A DNA stretch of 64,000 nt from Rhea pennata (GCF_028389875.1 NC_084663.1:117265801-117329800); one strand, 5' to 3'. Shown: positions 18,301 to 33,252, counted from the stretch's first letter. The notes: generated by a model not told the origin, from the letters alone. Made by a program: numbers and translations.

Positions 18301-20578
18301 TTTTTACTATTATTAGGGGTTACTTAATAATGTTAGCAGAGTAATAATAGTGATTTTCTTCCTGGTATAAAGAAGCACAAGAATGAGGAGAGCTTTTTAA
18401 TTAAAGATCTGCCAAGAGCTCCCTGAGTGACCTTGGCAGTGTCAGTCAATTTTACTGAATGAATCTAAAAAGGGTAATATTCTTCTCAGTCTTGGATGTT
18501 GCATTCAGTTTAGCGTGTCCTAACAACACTATGACTAGATGATACAACAAAAATAAGTGAGTAATTTTTGCATTTTTATGATATTTTCTTCATTGTGATC
18601 AATAAAAATTCAGAAAAACTTGCATGTTTGTTTTTTCTCTTCTGAAATTTATTAAGCATACTTAGGTATTTGGCTTTTTCATGTATTGTTTCTGAGATGA
18701 TTGAATTAATATCAATTTCATTTTAGTAGTTGTCATTCCTTTTCTCTGTAAAATCAACTTGTCATCAGATTTGTATGTGTTAAATGCGTATTTAGAATTT
18801 AAAAATGAGCATGTAATTAATGGCCTAAATCCCTGAGGTGTATTTCTCTTCTGCAGTAGTTACCAGTCTCATCCTCCTTCCCCTTCATGGTTGTGTGTGT
18901 CCACAGGAAATTCATGGTTGTCATGGTTTTGACAGTTGAAATCAAAATACTGTTGAGTTACATGAGTAAGTTTTTGTGTGATGGCTATACTTGAAAATCC
19001 TGGGTTTGAAAGTGTGTTACCTATGGTTCTCAGTATTAATATGGTATGTCAAGCAAGCCTTGATAATACTATTAAAATAACTTCAGCAAAGACCTACTGA
19101 CTCAGAAGTCAAGGTTTTTGTTTGTATTTTGATGTCTAGCTGCTTCTGATTTTCATGAGGATTCATTACCTAAACATCTTTTATGGATCTATTCCTGAAG
19201 ATCACTAGTTCACTGTAAACAACTGGACAGTAGTTTATCTTTGCATCATCTTAAGGTACAGTTTTATAGGCTCCATATAAATATACAACTTGTAGGTTAT
19301 AGTTACTAATATTTCTTAAAAATACACAGTACAGCTGAGTTTAAATCTGGGGCTCCTCAAAGAATATTTATGGGAGCCACCTAAAATAGTAAGGTCTTCA
19401 CCAGAGTGAACTCCCTTGTAGCACAGTGTCTTCTGTTCCTTCTTACATAACTGTAAGTAATATTGCAACAGTTAACTGTACCTATAAAATCATTCATGAG
19501 TTACATCAAAGGGCTTTATTTAGTGTTTAGAAAATTCCTAACTCAAACCATATATAATAAAACTAAGTAGTATCATTGAATCGGTTTGCTAGTTAGCTGT
19601 TCTACTTTCCAAAGATGCTTTCCAAAAGTAATTTCTAGATTTTATAACTGAAAATAAATCAAATTAAAGTGAAACTTTTAGCTGATCATACACTTCATAG
19701 TAAAAACTTCTGGTTCTGGTCCCCCATTTCTTAAAGAAAGAAGTAGGCAATTTCTGCATCACTGTTTGTTTTTATGATCTGTGTATATTTTTACTGAACA
19801 GTATGCTAGGGATAACTAAATCACCTTCATTGCGTTAACTACCCACATATATTTTGAATTTTTAAGACTTGCAGGACTAAAATAATCTGCTTTAAAATTA
19901 AAGCTGTATATATTAGAAAGCTTACTGAAGGTACTGAGTGACATCTAATGCAGAGCACAGATTTCTATTTTCTCAAATCTGACGTCAGGAATTTCTGTAC
20001 TGATAACTTTATTAGGTTTTGGAGACCACCACTGTATTAGCTTACCAACAGGCAGCTGTCATCTGCTTTGCCCTTGCCCTCTGATCAGAGTGATCTGTAG
20101 AACCACGTTACAATTGAGTTAAAGACCATATGTGAACTTTTAAATAAGATAGTAATTGTTTTAAGCAATTAATTACAGTTTTGCAACATTTTATAAAGTA
20201 ATCAGTGTGTCAATAAATGTAATAGATGTGCAAATCAAATTGTTGCATTTCTTATGTGATTCTGCAGGCCAGCTGAGAACCAATCATATCCGTGTGGGAG
20301 TTGCATTGGATAAGTAAGAACTCATACCCATTTTTGATAGGATTTTAAATGTCTCAGTGTGAGTATCCAAAAACAGTATATGAAAAAAACTATTATAATG
20401 ATGTCTAGTTGTGCGTTTAAGAATGCAATCATACAGCTCAAAACAAACAAGTTACCTGTTGTCAGTACAGCATAGTTCTTTAATTTTACTATTTTACAAA
20501 GTATACATCTTTTTTGTTAGCTGGCCTGCCATTTGAACTGTAAAGGAGAAATCAAATACTGAATCCTAGGAAGCTAAT

Positions 20579-20596
20579 TGTGTGTGTGTGTGTGTG
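20579..20596 (+). repeat. (TG)9 microsatellite
   Basis: Nine uninterrupted TG units within ITSN1 intron 1. Confidence 0.95.
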
Positions 20597-22474
20597 TTCA
20601 TTTAGCTGAAGAAGCTATGCAGTCAGCTGCATATATTATTTTCAAAGGTCAAACTCAGTTTATGTAGGTACACTCTGACACTTATCAATGATTTCTATTT
20701 TCGTATTATATTACAACTGAATCCCTACAGCTATGTTTTGGAAGCGTAGCACTTGTATATTACGTGTTCATATTACCTGATCTGAAGACTAAAGATACAG
20801 TCAAGTTAATTTTGTGTTTTGGGGTTACCATTTCTATATTAAAAATAGGCCTTTTATTGCAAGTAACTAAAAACAGAATTTTCAGGTATTCTGTTGTGGC
20901 TATATATAACAATTTGAGTTTCATGAGCACAACAATATGGGCTGTACAGTAACCTAATTATGAGGTATCATATTTAATATATTTTTAAAAATATTTTTAA
21001 CAGGTCATGGCAGAACCAGTGAAAACTTACTTTTTTTTTCTCCTCCCCTGGCCAATCCTACAATAAAAGAAGATAAAAGACTGAGAAGATCTGTTCAGTT
21101 GCCCGGTTCCAGTTATGTTACGCTATGTTTAGACATTAGCTTCACATTGTTAATCCCTGATCCTGCAAGCTGTTCTGTACGAACATGTGCTCACAGCCAT
21201 ACCAAACTGACCATTGATGGGGCTCTGTCACAGTACATAGATGCATGTGTGAAGAGTTCCTTGCAGGCAAGGCCTTCAGCCCTGTACAGGTTCTGTACAA
21301 TTTTCTATGGTTTAGACAAAAATTCAATTGCCTACTTTTGTTTTGAGGAAGGGATGTCAGTAGGATCCGCTGGAGAAATCTGTCCTTGTTTCATGCTACT
21401 CTCTGCAGGAAAGAGACTCTTAAAATTGCCCATACTGCCTGTCTGATTTTTTTCTAGTACTTATTTTTTTCTTCTAATTTTGTCATATGTTGGTAGATTT
21501 CTAGGTCTGATGAACTTTCAGGTGTATTCTTGCACCTATAAGTTAAATGGGGATTTATAAGATACTTTAATTTTGGGTGAAGAATTGCAAAGAGCAAATT
21601 CTGAAAATGGTATTTTTCAGCTAATTTATAATTCTGTGTAATAAAAGTAAAATTCTCTGTAATAAAAATATTTTCACAGAGCAATTCAAATAGATACAGA
21701 GGGTGACTATGCTGTAGGATTGTAGCAAGCTCCTTGTGGACTAAGGAAGAGAGAAGAGCAACAGTATGATTTAGGTAGAGGAGAGGTAAGTTGACATCCA
21801 GTTTGGTTTTCACTATGGAGGTTCGATTAACTTCAGTAAGTCCTCAGAGTATTTTGAGGAAGTGAGAGTCTTTCTTCCTCACAGAGAATGGTCATGAAAT
21901 AAAACTGCCAGTTTCAGAGCTGTATTTTGTAATAAAATGCCAGTAATCTAATTTTGTACCAAAACAAAAGGAGGTGGTTTTTATTTCTGGAAAGAGAAAT
22001 AATGACTTTTCAGAAATCATGGGTGGATTCCAGTTGCATGAACTTTCGAACTTTGTTTTATTCTGCAGTAGATGGATTTCTGTGATACTCCGAGGTGTGT
22101 TTTTTTTTTGTTTTGTATGAGCATCCAGCGCAGCGTAATTGGCTTTTTAAATAGCAGTTCTGTAACCAGATCCTTTTGTACATCTATTGCCAATGCTACT
22201 GCAATGATTGCTTTCCTAAATTAGTGCTTTCACTAGTCAACATTGTTTTTACTCGTTCTTTTTTCTCTTGTGTCTATATTTCTTTACTTTTATTGTCCTA
22301 CGTGTCTTGCTGTTATCTGAAGGCTGAAAGGTGTTCTTTCCCATCTAAGCTCTGTACTTTTTGAAGCGTTTCTATATGCTGTCCAAGTAAGCACTTTCCT
22401 GCTGTGGAGATCCTCCTTCAGTGCTTAATATTTATTATGTACTCCTCTGGCACTGGTATGCCTGTTTGTTTTGC

Positions 22475-22504
22475 CCCTCAGGATTCTGTCCCTCAGGATT
22501 CTGT
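22475..22504 (+). repeat. Two perfect copies of a 15-bp unit
   Basis: CCCTCAGGATTCTGT is repeated head to tail at 22475-22489 and 22490-22504, with no mismatch. Confidence 0.9.
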
Positions 22505-25500
22505 CCATGCATTGCTTCTTAGCTTAGATCTGTTAAGGTCATTCTTTTCTTTATTTTTGTGTAGAAGTGAAAGAAGGTTCTCTATAATGACTGAGGTTCT
22601 TAGATATTACTTAAAATAAATAGATATTACCTTGTTAACTACTTTTAACATATTCGGGAAAGAAAAGGCTGCAGTTCTTTAATTTCTCTTTGAAACCTTA
22701 CAGGGCAACTGGTTGATCTTTTTAATGTACTTTTTGATAAAATTAAAGAAAGCTAAATAGCATACTTTGAATATTCTCCCAGATCTTCTGTTGATGTCCA
22801 TAAGAGCCAATCTGAATGAGGAAAGGTTGTGTGAGGTGAACTACTGGAAATAGTTTGTAGAGCTGTCTGAAATACTTTAAAAAATTTTCTCATGGAGAGG
22901 CATTCTATTTTAATACCTCTATTCTTCAGTATGTGTGTTTGAATTGCAAAATAGGTAGCATAATCAACAACAAATAGAAGAAGGGAAGGTTTTTTTTGCT
23001 GATGTGAAGTAGTGTGGAAGTAAATTGATGCAGATATTCAAACAAATACCACGTTTAGAAAAAAGATGTATAGCAGGACTTCCCCCCCATCCTTTTCCAA
23101 TTGTTCTATATGGTTGTCTCTTCCATTTCTAGTTTGTAAAGTTAAATTCAGAAAAAAGTCCAAAACATTAAAATGTTAAGATATATTTTCACTTGGCAAG
23201 ATTGTCTGAAAAACTGATGGTCAGACATCATGGATTTTGGAGATGTTTAATGATGGTTTGAAAGCATCCATTATCCTACTTAGATACTTCTGCATTTTCT
23301 GTTTCTCCTTACTTACTGTACTTAAAACCAAAGCGTACATAATATTATGCTTATAAAAGAATAAACAGCAATCTAGTATTACACACGTAATACATTATTT
23401 TTTAGAAACATGATAGAAGCAAAGTGTGCCTGATAGTGTTTTGCTGAGGAATGGTATTGCTTCAAGAAAGTGTTGGCAACCTACAGGATAATATGGGCAA
23501 GGGAAGAAGACAAATACAATTTCATTTTTTTTGTGTGGTACAGTATTTAGCTAGATATAATGTTGGAATTATTGGTAAGATTTGACTGTGAAGTCAAGCC
23601 TCCTCCTGAGGAGAAGTCAGTGGCTTGGTTCGCATCTGTGTCTTAGTGTTGAAAACTGTTTGTTAAGATCTCTCCGTATGGCACTAGTAATACAAAGTGA
23701 GTGATCTAGGACTTTCACAGGAGAAATCTTCAGTTGACACAGGACTCAAATAGTTGGTTCAAAGTGGTGCTACCTTCTGCTCTTCCCGTTGCAGTTGGTT
23801 AGTTGTAAGATAGTAGCTGAGAAATAAAATTTTAACCTCTCTATAAAATGCTGGTAGACCTTATCAATGCCTGATGACTAGGCATTTAAGATGAGGGAGT
23901 GTGTTAGGGAGAGACTCTTTCATTTGCACTTTTTGGACTCTTCTCAATAATCTGTCTCCAGCCTCCCTTGTGTGCTCTATTTTCCCAAAATAATAGTTTG
24001 TAAAAACGTTTTCCCATCCTTTTTCTTTGAATATTCTCCACGATGAAAGCATCAGAATCTTTTATTTTTTGCATTTTCACATTTGTGCACTTCGGATATG
24101 CTCTCTGGGAGTCTTCAGTAATCCAGCTGTTCTTCCTGGTTGGCTAATGCTGTTGCTTGCTGAGATCTTGTCCCAATTGCTTCCTAGCCATTCTGATTCA
24201 TGTCTGTAAAGAGTGACTAGAGTCCAGCATAAAATAAATGTCAGTGTTTACATCTAGCTGAGTTGAACCTCATGCTTTTATCATTTCTGAACCAGATCTG
24301 CTGATATGAATTGGCCAGGGATATTATCCATGCTCTGATCTGACTTGAAACCGCAGTTCTTATCAGAATAGTCTGAGTGAAGTTGAAGCTTGTGCAGCAG
24401 TTTCATTTTAACGGTATTATGCTTTTTTGATTAGTCAGTCATCCTTTTTGCACAACCAGAAATTATGGGTGAACCTTAAGTCATCTGGCTCTGCAACATA
24501 ATTGGAATCTGCTCTTCTGCAATAGAAATGTGAAATACTCCAGGCTCAGTGCTGACTTTAGCATGTCAAGTGCAGTAAAGAATTGATTCCTTAAATCTGT
24601 CCCAGAGGTACATTTGGTGCTACTATTTAAACTTGATGTTTTAATTGGGTGGAATTGCTTGGAAGTTATGCTATCTGTAGATGATGCAAGCAAAACAGTT
24701 TCTCTTGTTAAGGTTTTTTGGGGGAGGAGGAAAAAAAAGGGTCTTTCTGAGTAAAGTGCTCTTTCATGACTCCAGACTACTGACAAACACTATTACATGA
24801 CTTTTTTTAAAAAATAGACCGATTATTTGTATTAAATAGTTGAGTTAGTATAACCCAGTGAGTTTAAACTGCTTTTATTTCAAAGCAAATTACAGATAAA
24901 AACATGAGTACTTATGTAACAACCCTGAAGTATCCCTGAGTAAAACTTGTCTTCTAAATAAATAAAATACTCCTGCATGAACTGATTTGATGTGTTCTAC
25001 AAGCTTATGTAACAGCTTGATACTTTGGTGCTCCTACCTATTCTTGCCTTCCCTGCTCAAGTATTATTTTATTCTCTTTGTAATGTCATAAGACTTTTTG
25101 AAGAATGTTGATGAGGAAGATCCTGATGAAGACTGTGGATTCATTGATGGTATCATTTGTATGGGCAGTTCAATGGGATTAAATAGCCACATTTTCATTA
25201 GAAACTTGTAGTACAGAATAAGATAGTAGTCTTTGACATACTGTATCAATAGGAAAGAAATAAAGGAATATTAGCTTAATAAAAGCCACTGTGTCTGTGT
25301 GTATCTGTGTACAGGCTATCTGACTAACCTTCTTAGTATCAGATAGTATTAGTGTCCCCAGATAAGAACAACAGGTGTTGTAGTAGAACTATAGAAAAGC
25401 TTGAATGTATTTGATGAAACTTTACTTTTTTTCTTTTTTTTAAGGTAGATGAAGACAAGCCTTTTCCATGTGAACATCATCTGATTCTAGTGTCTAGCAC

Positions 25501-28500
25501 TTCATTTAAAGACAGTCTTTGTACAGCAATAACCGAATTTAATGTGGTGTGGTTTCTTTGAGACTTTATGCATCACTGTTTGTTTCTGCTGTTGCTTCTT
25601 TGTCACACTGCAGCAGAAATATTTAGGTTGCAGCATTAGAAGTCAGAATTTCATGACCAGATAAGAAGCTGAGAGGATCTGAGCTAGTTGTACTTTGCTG
25701 CTTGTGTGATGATGGAGGCTTTAGAGTTCTTATTGAGAAAGGAGGAGAAGTGTAGGTCTAAAAAGAGTAAGAATATGTAGAATTGTGGTTTTTTTTCTTA
25801 GTCTTACCACGTACTGGGAGGTTAGGATAAGAGAAATGGAGCTTTGACTTTTTGGTGCTCTGTACTGGTGGCTCTTACTGGTTGTTGGTTTGAGGAATTG
25901 AATGTGGTCCAGAGATGACAGTAGCTGAAATCTCAGCACCTGTAACTGTAGTCTTTTCAGCTGGCTGTTGTTTCTGCATACTTAGTAGGCCCCATTGATA
26001 CTTGAATAATAAATCTGTCTATTTTTTTTTTTCCATGGGATTTTCAGGACTTTTTATAAGTAAGAGGGAGGATTCTTCCTCCTCCCTAACTGGAGGTGGT
26101 TTTGGTAAGTAATAAGGTTTCTATGACCAGAAATCACATGAAGTTGGAGAAATCATTTTGCCTTTTTCTGCTATGCATGCTTCAAACAGGAAAACCATAG
26201 CTCCAAGGAAAATAGGATTCTCTGCCGAAGTTGTCCTAGAGTTTCTGGGATTTAATTGTTTTGGCAGTGCCAAGTTCCTGCATTTCCTGGATTACCTTTA
26301 TCCGATCCTGATTTCAAGCACTTGGGGTTTGTTGGGAAAAGCAACCTACAGGCTAGTTGAGACAGGGAAATAATTGCATTAAAATAGCTTTCCTGAGTGT
26401 ACTTAGGTCTCTAGCATTGTTATATTTGAAACTAAAATAGGGCATTCTTATTAGGAAGGTCAAAACAGTGCACGAAACTTAGGACTAGTCCTTAGTTGTC
26501 TTTTTGAAAACAAAAAACCCTGCAAGCATTATGAATCTGAAATGCTGACATAGCTAAACTGTTTGTGTTGAAATGAAACCTAGGAAGCCTGCATATATTG
26601 AAATTCTTGTGAAACTTGACTTCCTTCTCTGTGGAGGTTTATTGTGCTGATTTTTTCCTTTCCCAAGTTCAGAAAACATAAGTAAGTATATATATATTTA
26701 ATTGAATTCTCCAGAGAGAACAATGCATATGATTACTCTCCACTCATGGTACTTCATAGCTAGAGTGATTTTAAAAAGATGGAAAACATAGGGGAGCAGG
26801 TGGCAAAAGGCTACAGATAACAGAGAATGGCCAGTCTGCAGATTTCCAAACTTAGTTTGCTTTGATTATTATTTTTGAAGGTGGCAGCAGTAGTCATATT
26901 TAGATCTGTACCAGGCCAAACACAAGAGGAAACTCTTGACTTTTCTGGCAGCCCTCAGGTATCATTCTGAAGTAGCTTAAATGTTTATGACAAGCCATGC
27001 TTTACAGTTGGAGAAGAGAGGTAGAGAAACACTAGGCCAAAGTAACTATCTTGAAGGAAAATTATCTGAAGAGGAAAAATGGGCATCTATCTTAAATAGG
27101 ATATTTTAGACACTTACCTGTTGAGTTCAGTTGTGGTCCCTGTACTATTTAATGAAACAAGATTAAAATAGTCCACCAGTATCTCCATCTCATATTAAAT
27201 TGGCATTGTCTGTCATAAAAGGTTAAAGACTTTATTCTGTGAAGACTGAAATAAAAACAAAACTGCAATAAATGGAAAAGAGAGAGAGATTGTCTAGTTA
27301 GTTGGCTTCCACCTTTCTTTTGATTTATATATTCCTAAAAGTCTTCTACAGGGGCTACATACTTGGGACAACATGTATAAACCTAGTATTAGCCTTGATT
27401 TTTCTTAATTATTTTTGCAAGGTATCTGAAATTTCCATTGTCTTGTATACAAACTAAGGGGAGGCATTCTCTAAAATTCTAATGGTCTCTGGTTCAAATT
27501 TTGCTGAGAAAAATGCTATAGCTGATGTGCTTGTAGGTGTACAGTAGAGTGGGTGTACCTTATTACAGATACGTACCTCAGCAAGCCTATAGCAGGAGCA
27601 GTTATGTCCAAATTACTTCCTTATTCTGAGAGTTTAGAAAGTAAATTACAGCCACAGGGAACTTCCACTGTGGAGCTGGCGTGTGTTTACATTAATATGC
27701 TTATTTCTAAATCTCTAGAAGACTCCTTCATAGACTCTATAAGTATTAGAGTGAAATACGGAAGTATTAGTAAAATGGGTCTTCTAGTGAGGTAGTGTTG
27801 GAGTAACCAGTGTGAAAAAAAGTCTCACAGAGGTACTGCTGCAGAGGAGGGGCTTCTTGTGTGATATATCAGTCCTTGCTAAGTAGTAGGAACTTGCATT
27901 CCTAGGATTTGTGTTTTTGTGTATTTGCCTATTCCTTGGTATCTTGACTTATTTTAAATTGCCCTGGTTTTGTAATGACCTCAGAGTTGCACTGTCTCTT
28001 CAGTTGCAGAGGCTAACATACTTTTCTCTTCCCACTAGGAATAGGCTAAATGTGTTGAGAAAGTATTTGGCAGTTGTATTCAGTTTATTCTGTTTGAAAA
28101 ATATCTCAGCAGCTGGTTGCTATAGAATCATTATATCTCTTCCAGATTTTAATGTTTAGTGGGTTGGATACAGTGGGGAGGTTATTGGCAAGGTAACTGA
28201 AAAATGTGTTAAGTTCTTTCTCTCTTGGGGTGATGCTGGCTTACTGCCTCTCTGTAGGACTTTTTTTATTACTGTTTTTCAATGGCTTGCATGTGCAGTG
28301 CTGTTGGTGGATGTTGTGACCTTTGGCATTGTGTTTCTGGTTACTCATATTTTTGGCCAGGCTGTAGCATTTTAATGTTGTGGCTCATTTTGTCTTGCAT
28401 CTTTGTATATCAATTTCAGTTCAGTTGATACATGAACTGAAATGATGTGCCATTTTAGAGATACGCATTTAAAAATGAGGTTGAACTGAGTCTCTGTTCT

Positions 28501-28586
28501 AAGTCTGCAACACTTAACTTTGCACTAAAACCAAAATTACATCTGTTTTGTAAATGTTAGATATCACTTGGAACAGCTATGATTAT

Positions 28587-28630
28587 CCCCCCCCCCCCCT
28601 TTTTTTTTTTAGGTTTTTTTTTTTTTTTTT
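28587..28630 (+). repeat. Polypyrimidine tract C13-T11-AGG-T17
   Basis: An almost pure pyrimidine strand of 44 bases, broken only by AGG, lies in intron 1. It could adopt triplex structure and is a likely indel hotspot. Confidence 0.85.
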
Positions 28631-29897
28631 GCGTAGTGCTCAATTCACGAATGATTCAGGCGTATTGCTGGGGCTTGATAGTCTGGAAAAGTTGTCTTTC
28701 AAAGCAAACCGATTCTTTTGTCACAGAGAGAGTATTTTCCCAGGTCCAATTAAATTGCCAGTACGTAGGCATCTAGAAGATCATCTCTTAAGAATTTGTA
28801 TATGTAATCGAAGCTGTTTTTAGTGTTCAGAAATAAATCAGTCTGAAGCATAGGTTACTGGCAGGATAGTCCATGCATTTTGTCTTTATCCCCTTAGTAT
28901 TTCTAGAGTGTGGCCTTCTCTCTAGCATTGGCTTGAGCAGTCTCTCAAAAGCAACTTGCACACGTGTTGGTCTAATGTTTGTGTATTGCTCACATGTGTT
29001 CAGGCAGGTATACGTTTGGCTCCTTGTCTTGACATTCTTAGTTTAGAAGCAGTCCAAGAGGTTTCCTGATTGTCAGTGATAAAATGAAATTCCCAGGAAG
29101 TGCTGTGCAGGACTACCCAAACTTCAGAGAAAGTTGATATAAGGGAATAGTTGAGTACAATAGAAAACCTGCTTATTTCTCTGTTGCATAGCCTGATGTT
29201 GGACACAGCTGTCACTTCTAACTTTAGCTTTTGACACACTGGTCAGGGTTTCAGGCAAGTTTCTCTCTCTCTTACTGCTGTTGATAGACAGTAGGTTTCT
29301 TCCTAGTATTTCCCAACAACTAAATAATACGCAGCGTCCTGAGGTATTACATTTTCGTATTAGTCTAATATATTTGCATTGTTACCCAAGTCCTTTGTCT
29401 CCATTTCAACTTGATTCTTCATTTTGCACCTTCAGCTCTGAGGGTTTTTAACACTGTGTGCTTTGACAACGTACTGGCTACTGGCAGTCAGATTTCTTGA
29501 GGCCTCTGTTGAGATTTCATTTCTGGGCTGTTAAACCAACAGGAACTTTTCAGAAGGCTGAAGTAATGATTGCAGAGTTGGAAGCTGCTGATCTTTCTGC
29601 AGGCCCTAATTCAAAATTCTATTTCTCTTTTGTTCACATCTTGAATGAGCTAGAGGCACCTTTTTGCCTCCAAGTATTACAATTCTCAGCTGTACAGGCA
29701 AAGAGCCATAGAGAAACTTATATCCTGGGTACTTGTATTATTCTCTCAATTGACATCATGTGTTTAGAATTTAAGAACATGTAATCAAAATACCTAGTAA
29801 GATTTTTCAGCAGGTTTTAAAGTAAGAACATAACTGCTGCTATATAGTAGAACTCCTGAAGCTCAATGCAGTTGTCACTGACATTCACTAGAGAATT

Positions 29898-29934
29898 AAA
29901 ACAAAACAAAACAAAAACAAAACAAAAAAACAAA
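29898..29934 (+). repeat. (CAAAA)n-type A-rich repeat
   Basis: Imperfect CAAAA units. Similar A-rich tracts lie at 33083-33114, 37073-37104 and 54505-54530. Confidence 0.85.
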
Positions 29935-30026
29935 GGTGCAAGTAAATGGCCTATTCAGTCTCGGATGTCAGTGGTACATCTCTTGGCAATGCTTGCTGAC
30001 AGGCTTTATTGAGGATTACTTGTTAC

Positions 30027-30044
30027 TTTTTTTTTTTTTTTTTT
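30027..30044 (+). repeat. Poly-T (18 bases)
   Basis: Uninterrupted T18 in intron 1. No retroposon body is recognisable next to it. Confidence 0.9.
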
Positions 30045-31392
30045 GAGCACATACACTGGATTTTTTTCCTGCATAATTTGAGTTCTCCTGCGTAAGAGTG
30101 GCAATAGAATAGCTGCACATTTAAAGGAGTACTTCAGTACTTGGGATTCTGAAACTGTTAACCTCTGTATTTAAGCAGATGAGAACTGAAATGTTCAGGT
30201 TGTTTTTTCTCTGTGGGTACTTTCTTGCTCATTTATGTGAGAAAGTAAACTCGGTTTGACTTATGTTATTTGTACAAGTGCTACTTTAAGGCATCAAGAC
30301 GCACAGATTTCTAAAGTGATAGAAAATAATACTGTAGCTTTAGGAAAATCAGTTATTTTCACTAGTACTTTTTGTCCCACATCTATTATGATTTGATTTA
30401 CTGCTCTGTGAGACCTGTTATGACAGTTCCCAGCTCTGAAACAGAACATTTCTAATAGAAAATGCCATATGTCATACTTGGCATATTTGGTGCCTCCACT
30501 GGTTAAATACCACTCGGATTCTTGATTAGGCATGTGTGCATTGTTCTGATGTCAAATGGTTGTTGAGTATTATTCCCCCCAGAGGGGAAAAGTTAATTTT
30601 GAGGCAAAAGTTCGTGTTCTATCCTCTGCAAACAGTCAACTCTTCTTTTCAGTAAGTTCACTTTTTGCCTTTTACCTTTCAGTAAATGCCGTGTGTGCGT
30701 TTCAGGAGAGTTTAGAACAAAGTGGTAGAGTTTTTGAGATCCAAGGCTCTTTCATGTGGGGGAGGTTTGATTTTTAAGTGCTTAGGTACATGCAGTTTTT
30801 GAATAACTGAAATATTGACAACTATCTTAAGCAAATTCTCTTATGGAGAAGTGACTGCAAGAAAATATTGTTTGCCATTTTAGGAGGTAACTTGTAACTC
30901 AAATGACTGGAGGAGAGGAAGCTTCAATACTCTCTCGCATTTCTTTTGCAAGTCTTAACTCAGAAGGTAAATAATCAGAAATATATTTTTAGTCTCCAGT
31001 GTGTATTTTTAAAATCTTGCTGATTGGCAACACTTACAGTATGCTGTGCCAGCCAGTGTGAGTTGAGAAATTACTTTGTATGACTGCTGAATGCACTGCC
31101 AATTATGCTGGCCTCTGCTCTTTTGAGCTTCCTTCACAGCTGTCTTCAAGCCTCTTTTGATGATGTCCCTGCTACAGAGCATGGCCTTCAAACTATCTTC
31201 TGTTTGAGTCACATGAGGCTCAATTTCCGAGGTAAACTTGTCCCTATTTTTAAAATGCTGGGTTGGGTAATAAAACTGATTCAAGAATGAAAACATCTTA
31301 AAAGTTGCAATAGCTTCTGGAGGAACAGGTTGAATGAATGGAGATAGTAATCATTTTAGCTGTCAGGTTTTAATTTGTTACTGTAAGTGTGA

Positions 31393-31450
31393 ACTATAAA
31401 TTGTGCAAACTTGTATGCATCCTCCTGTACTATAAATTGGGCAAACTTTC
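31393..31450 (+). repeat. Imperfect 36-bp-spaced direct repeat
   Basis: ACTATAAATTGTGCAAACTT at 31393 recurs at 31429 as ACTATAAATTGGGCAAACTT, with one mismatch in 20. This suggests an old small tandem duplication. Confidence 0.7.
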
Positions 31451-32200
31451 ATATCTATTATTCTCACATGAAGATGTGTTCAAATACTTGTATGTAGCAA
31501 TAAATACAGTCTGTGATCTTAAACCTGCTATATATTCCCCATGTATAAATATGTATACATAAACTTGATTTATGAGCTATAAATGTGATCGAGTTGGCCA
31601 AGTAAAGTAGCTTCTTATTCTTCCAATAAAAAGAGGTTCCTCATTCTCCAAGCTGTTTTTGATCTGTGTGAATGTTATTTTATTGCTCTGTTAACATGAA
31701 GTGCCTGTTTAAAAGGCCAAAATGTGGAGAATCTTGAAAAAAATGGTGTTGCTTTCTTTGTATCTTTTAGAATAAATCTATTCACAGGATTAGGATACTG
31801 TTTGCAATTTGTGAGAAGTGATAGCTGAATTAAGTATAATGTATGTCTGTCACAAGTACTGTGCTCTTTGGGCTGGAAACTTATTGACCTATGAGAACTA
31901 TTTAGTCAAATTAGATTAGTAGATTACAGTCACCTGAACAGCTAGAAAAAATGAGAATCCTATGTGTAAATTCCATTTTAGGAGCAACTCAAAATTGGTC
32001 AACAAACGTGCAACAAACTGCCTTACAAAAAAATTGGAATTTCTTAAATTCACTTGCTTATATTTCAGAATTATTAAAATTTGAGCAAATTGGAATATAG
32101 TCTTTGCTTCAGGTGAATTATATTTACTAACATATCTCCATTATGGTAGTGTATGGTTAGCATCCCTTCTGTCACGTGTAGTCAAATGTTCTTCAAATCT

Positions 32201-32228
32201 TACTACATATATGTACATATATGTAGTA
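32201..32228. repeat. 28-bp perfect palindrome
   Basis: Two 14-base arms (TACTACATATATGT and its reverse complement) meet without a spacer and without mismatch. The sequence is AT-rich and partly built of TATA/CATA units, so a simple-repeat origin is likely. Confidence 0.9.
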
Positions 32229-33252
32229 TGTGAGCTGTTTACTTTAAATATTTGTGCTTTGGGCGTGTTACTTTATCCTAAAGTTGAAAACAGGATAAAA
32301 AGGAAGAACTATTTTGAGGTTCAGTGTAAGGACTAAACATTTTTCTGGTTTAGGGAGGCACATCAGTATATTGACCACTATCAGTGTATGTCTTTTATCT
32401 TATCCAACTTGAAACCATAAAAGAAAGTAATATACTGAAGATGCACAAGTTTAACCAGCTTTTCAGGAAGTTGAGCTAGAACTGTTACCAAAGCACTGAA
32501 AATAAAATACTGCAATTTCTCTTATTTTATTAGTGATGGCAAGATTAAAAATGGGGAGAAGTTAGGGTGCTTCGTAGTCTTTGTAATGATATGACCTAAA
32601 CACTACAAGTTCCTTGATTAATGTGATTATTTCTTCTTTTCTCCGTCTATAAATACAAATTTGTACAGTCTCATGTTAGTGAAGATGTTATAAATGTCTT
32701 GATTTGATCCCATGATTTCACTTGGTAATTGATACTAGAGGTGACTACTGTGTTTCATTCCCTGCAAATCTTTGCTTCATCCTGGCAGAAACTAAGTTTC
32801 TTGATTAGACACTTTCAGTGAACCAAAGTAGTGTCATGGTAACTAACAGAAAAATAGAAAACTGCTGACTTGGTGAGATGTAAGTGCTGATGACTTCTAT
32901 AGAAACTTGTTTAAGGTTCCTGTGTCTTACAAGAGGATTGGAGTTTAAAGTAGAAACAGGAAACTAAAGTCATCCTTCAGTTCTTCGATGCCTGTGTCCT
33001 GCAAGAACTTCGAGACTTCTGTTATGAGGAAAGGTGAAAAAGAAGGTCTTCAGATACAGATGACTCCCCCCTTTTTTTCCTTAAAAAACAAAAACAAACA
33101 AACAAACAAAAAAACTCTAGAAAACTTAGTATCTAGGCAAACCAGATCCTAGAACATAGTTCTATCTCCAGATCATTTTATTGGGTCGTCAGTGGATGAT
33201 AGATAGATATGACATCATCTTCTGAGTGTATTTGAGTGGTCTCTTTGTAGCA

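Noticed and set aside
21099..21446. 115-codon open frame on the plus strand, overlapped by an antisense frame
   Set aside because: Intronic; no recognisable motif, and the length is expected by chance over 30 kb.
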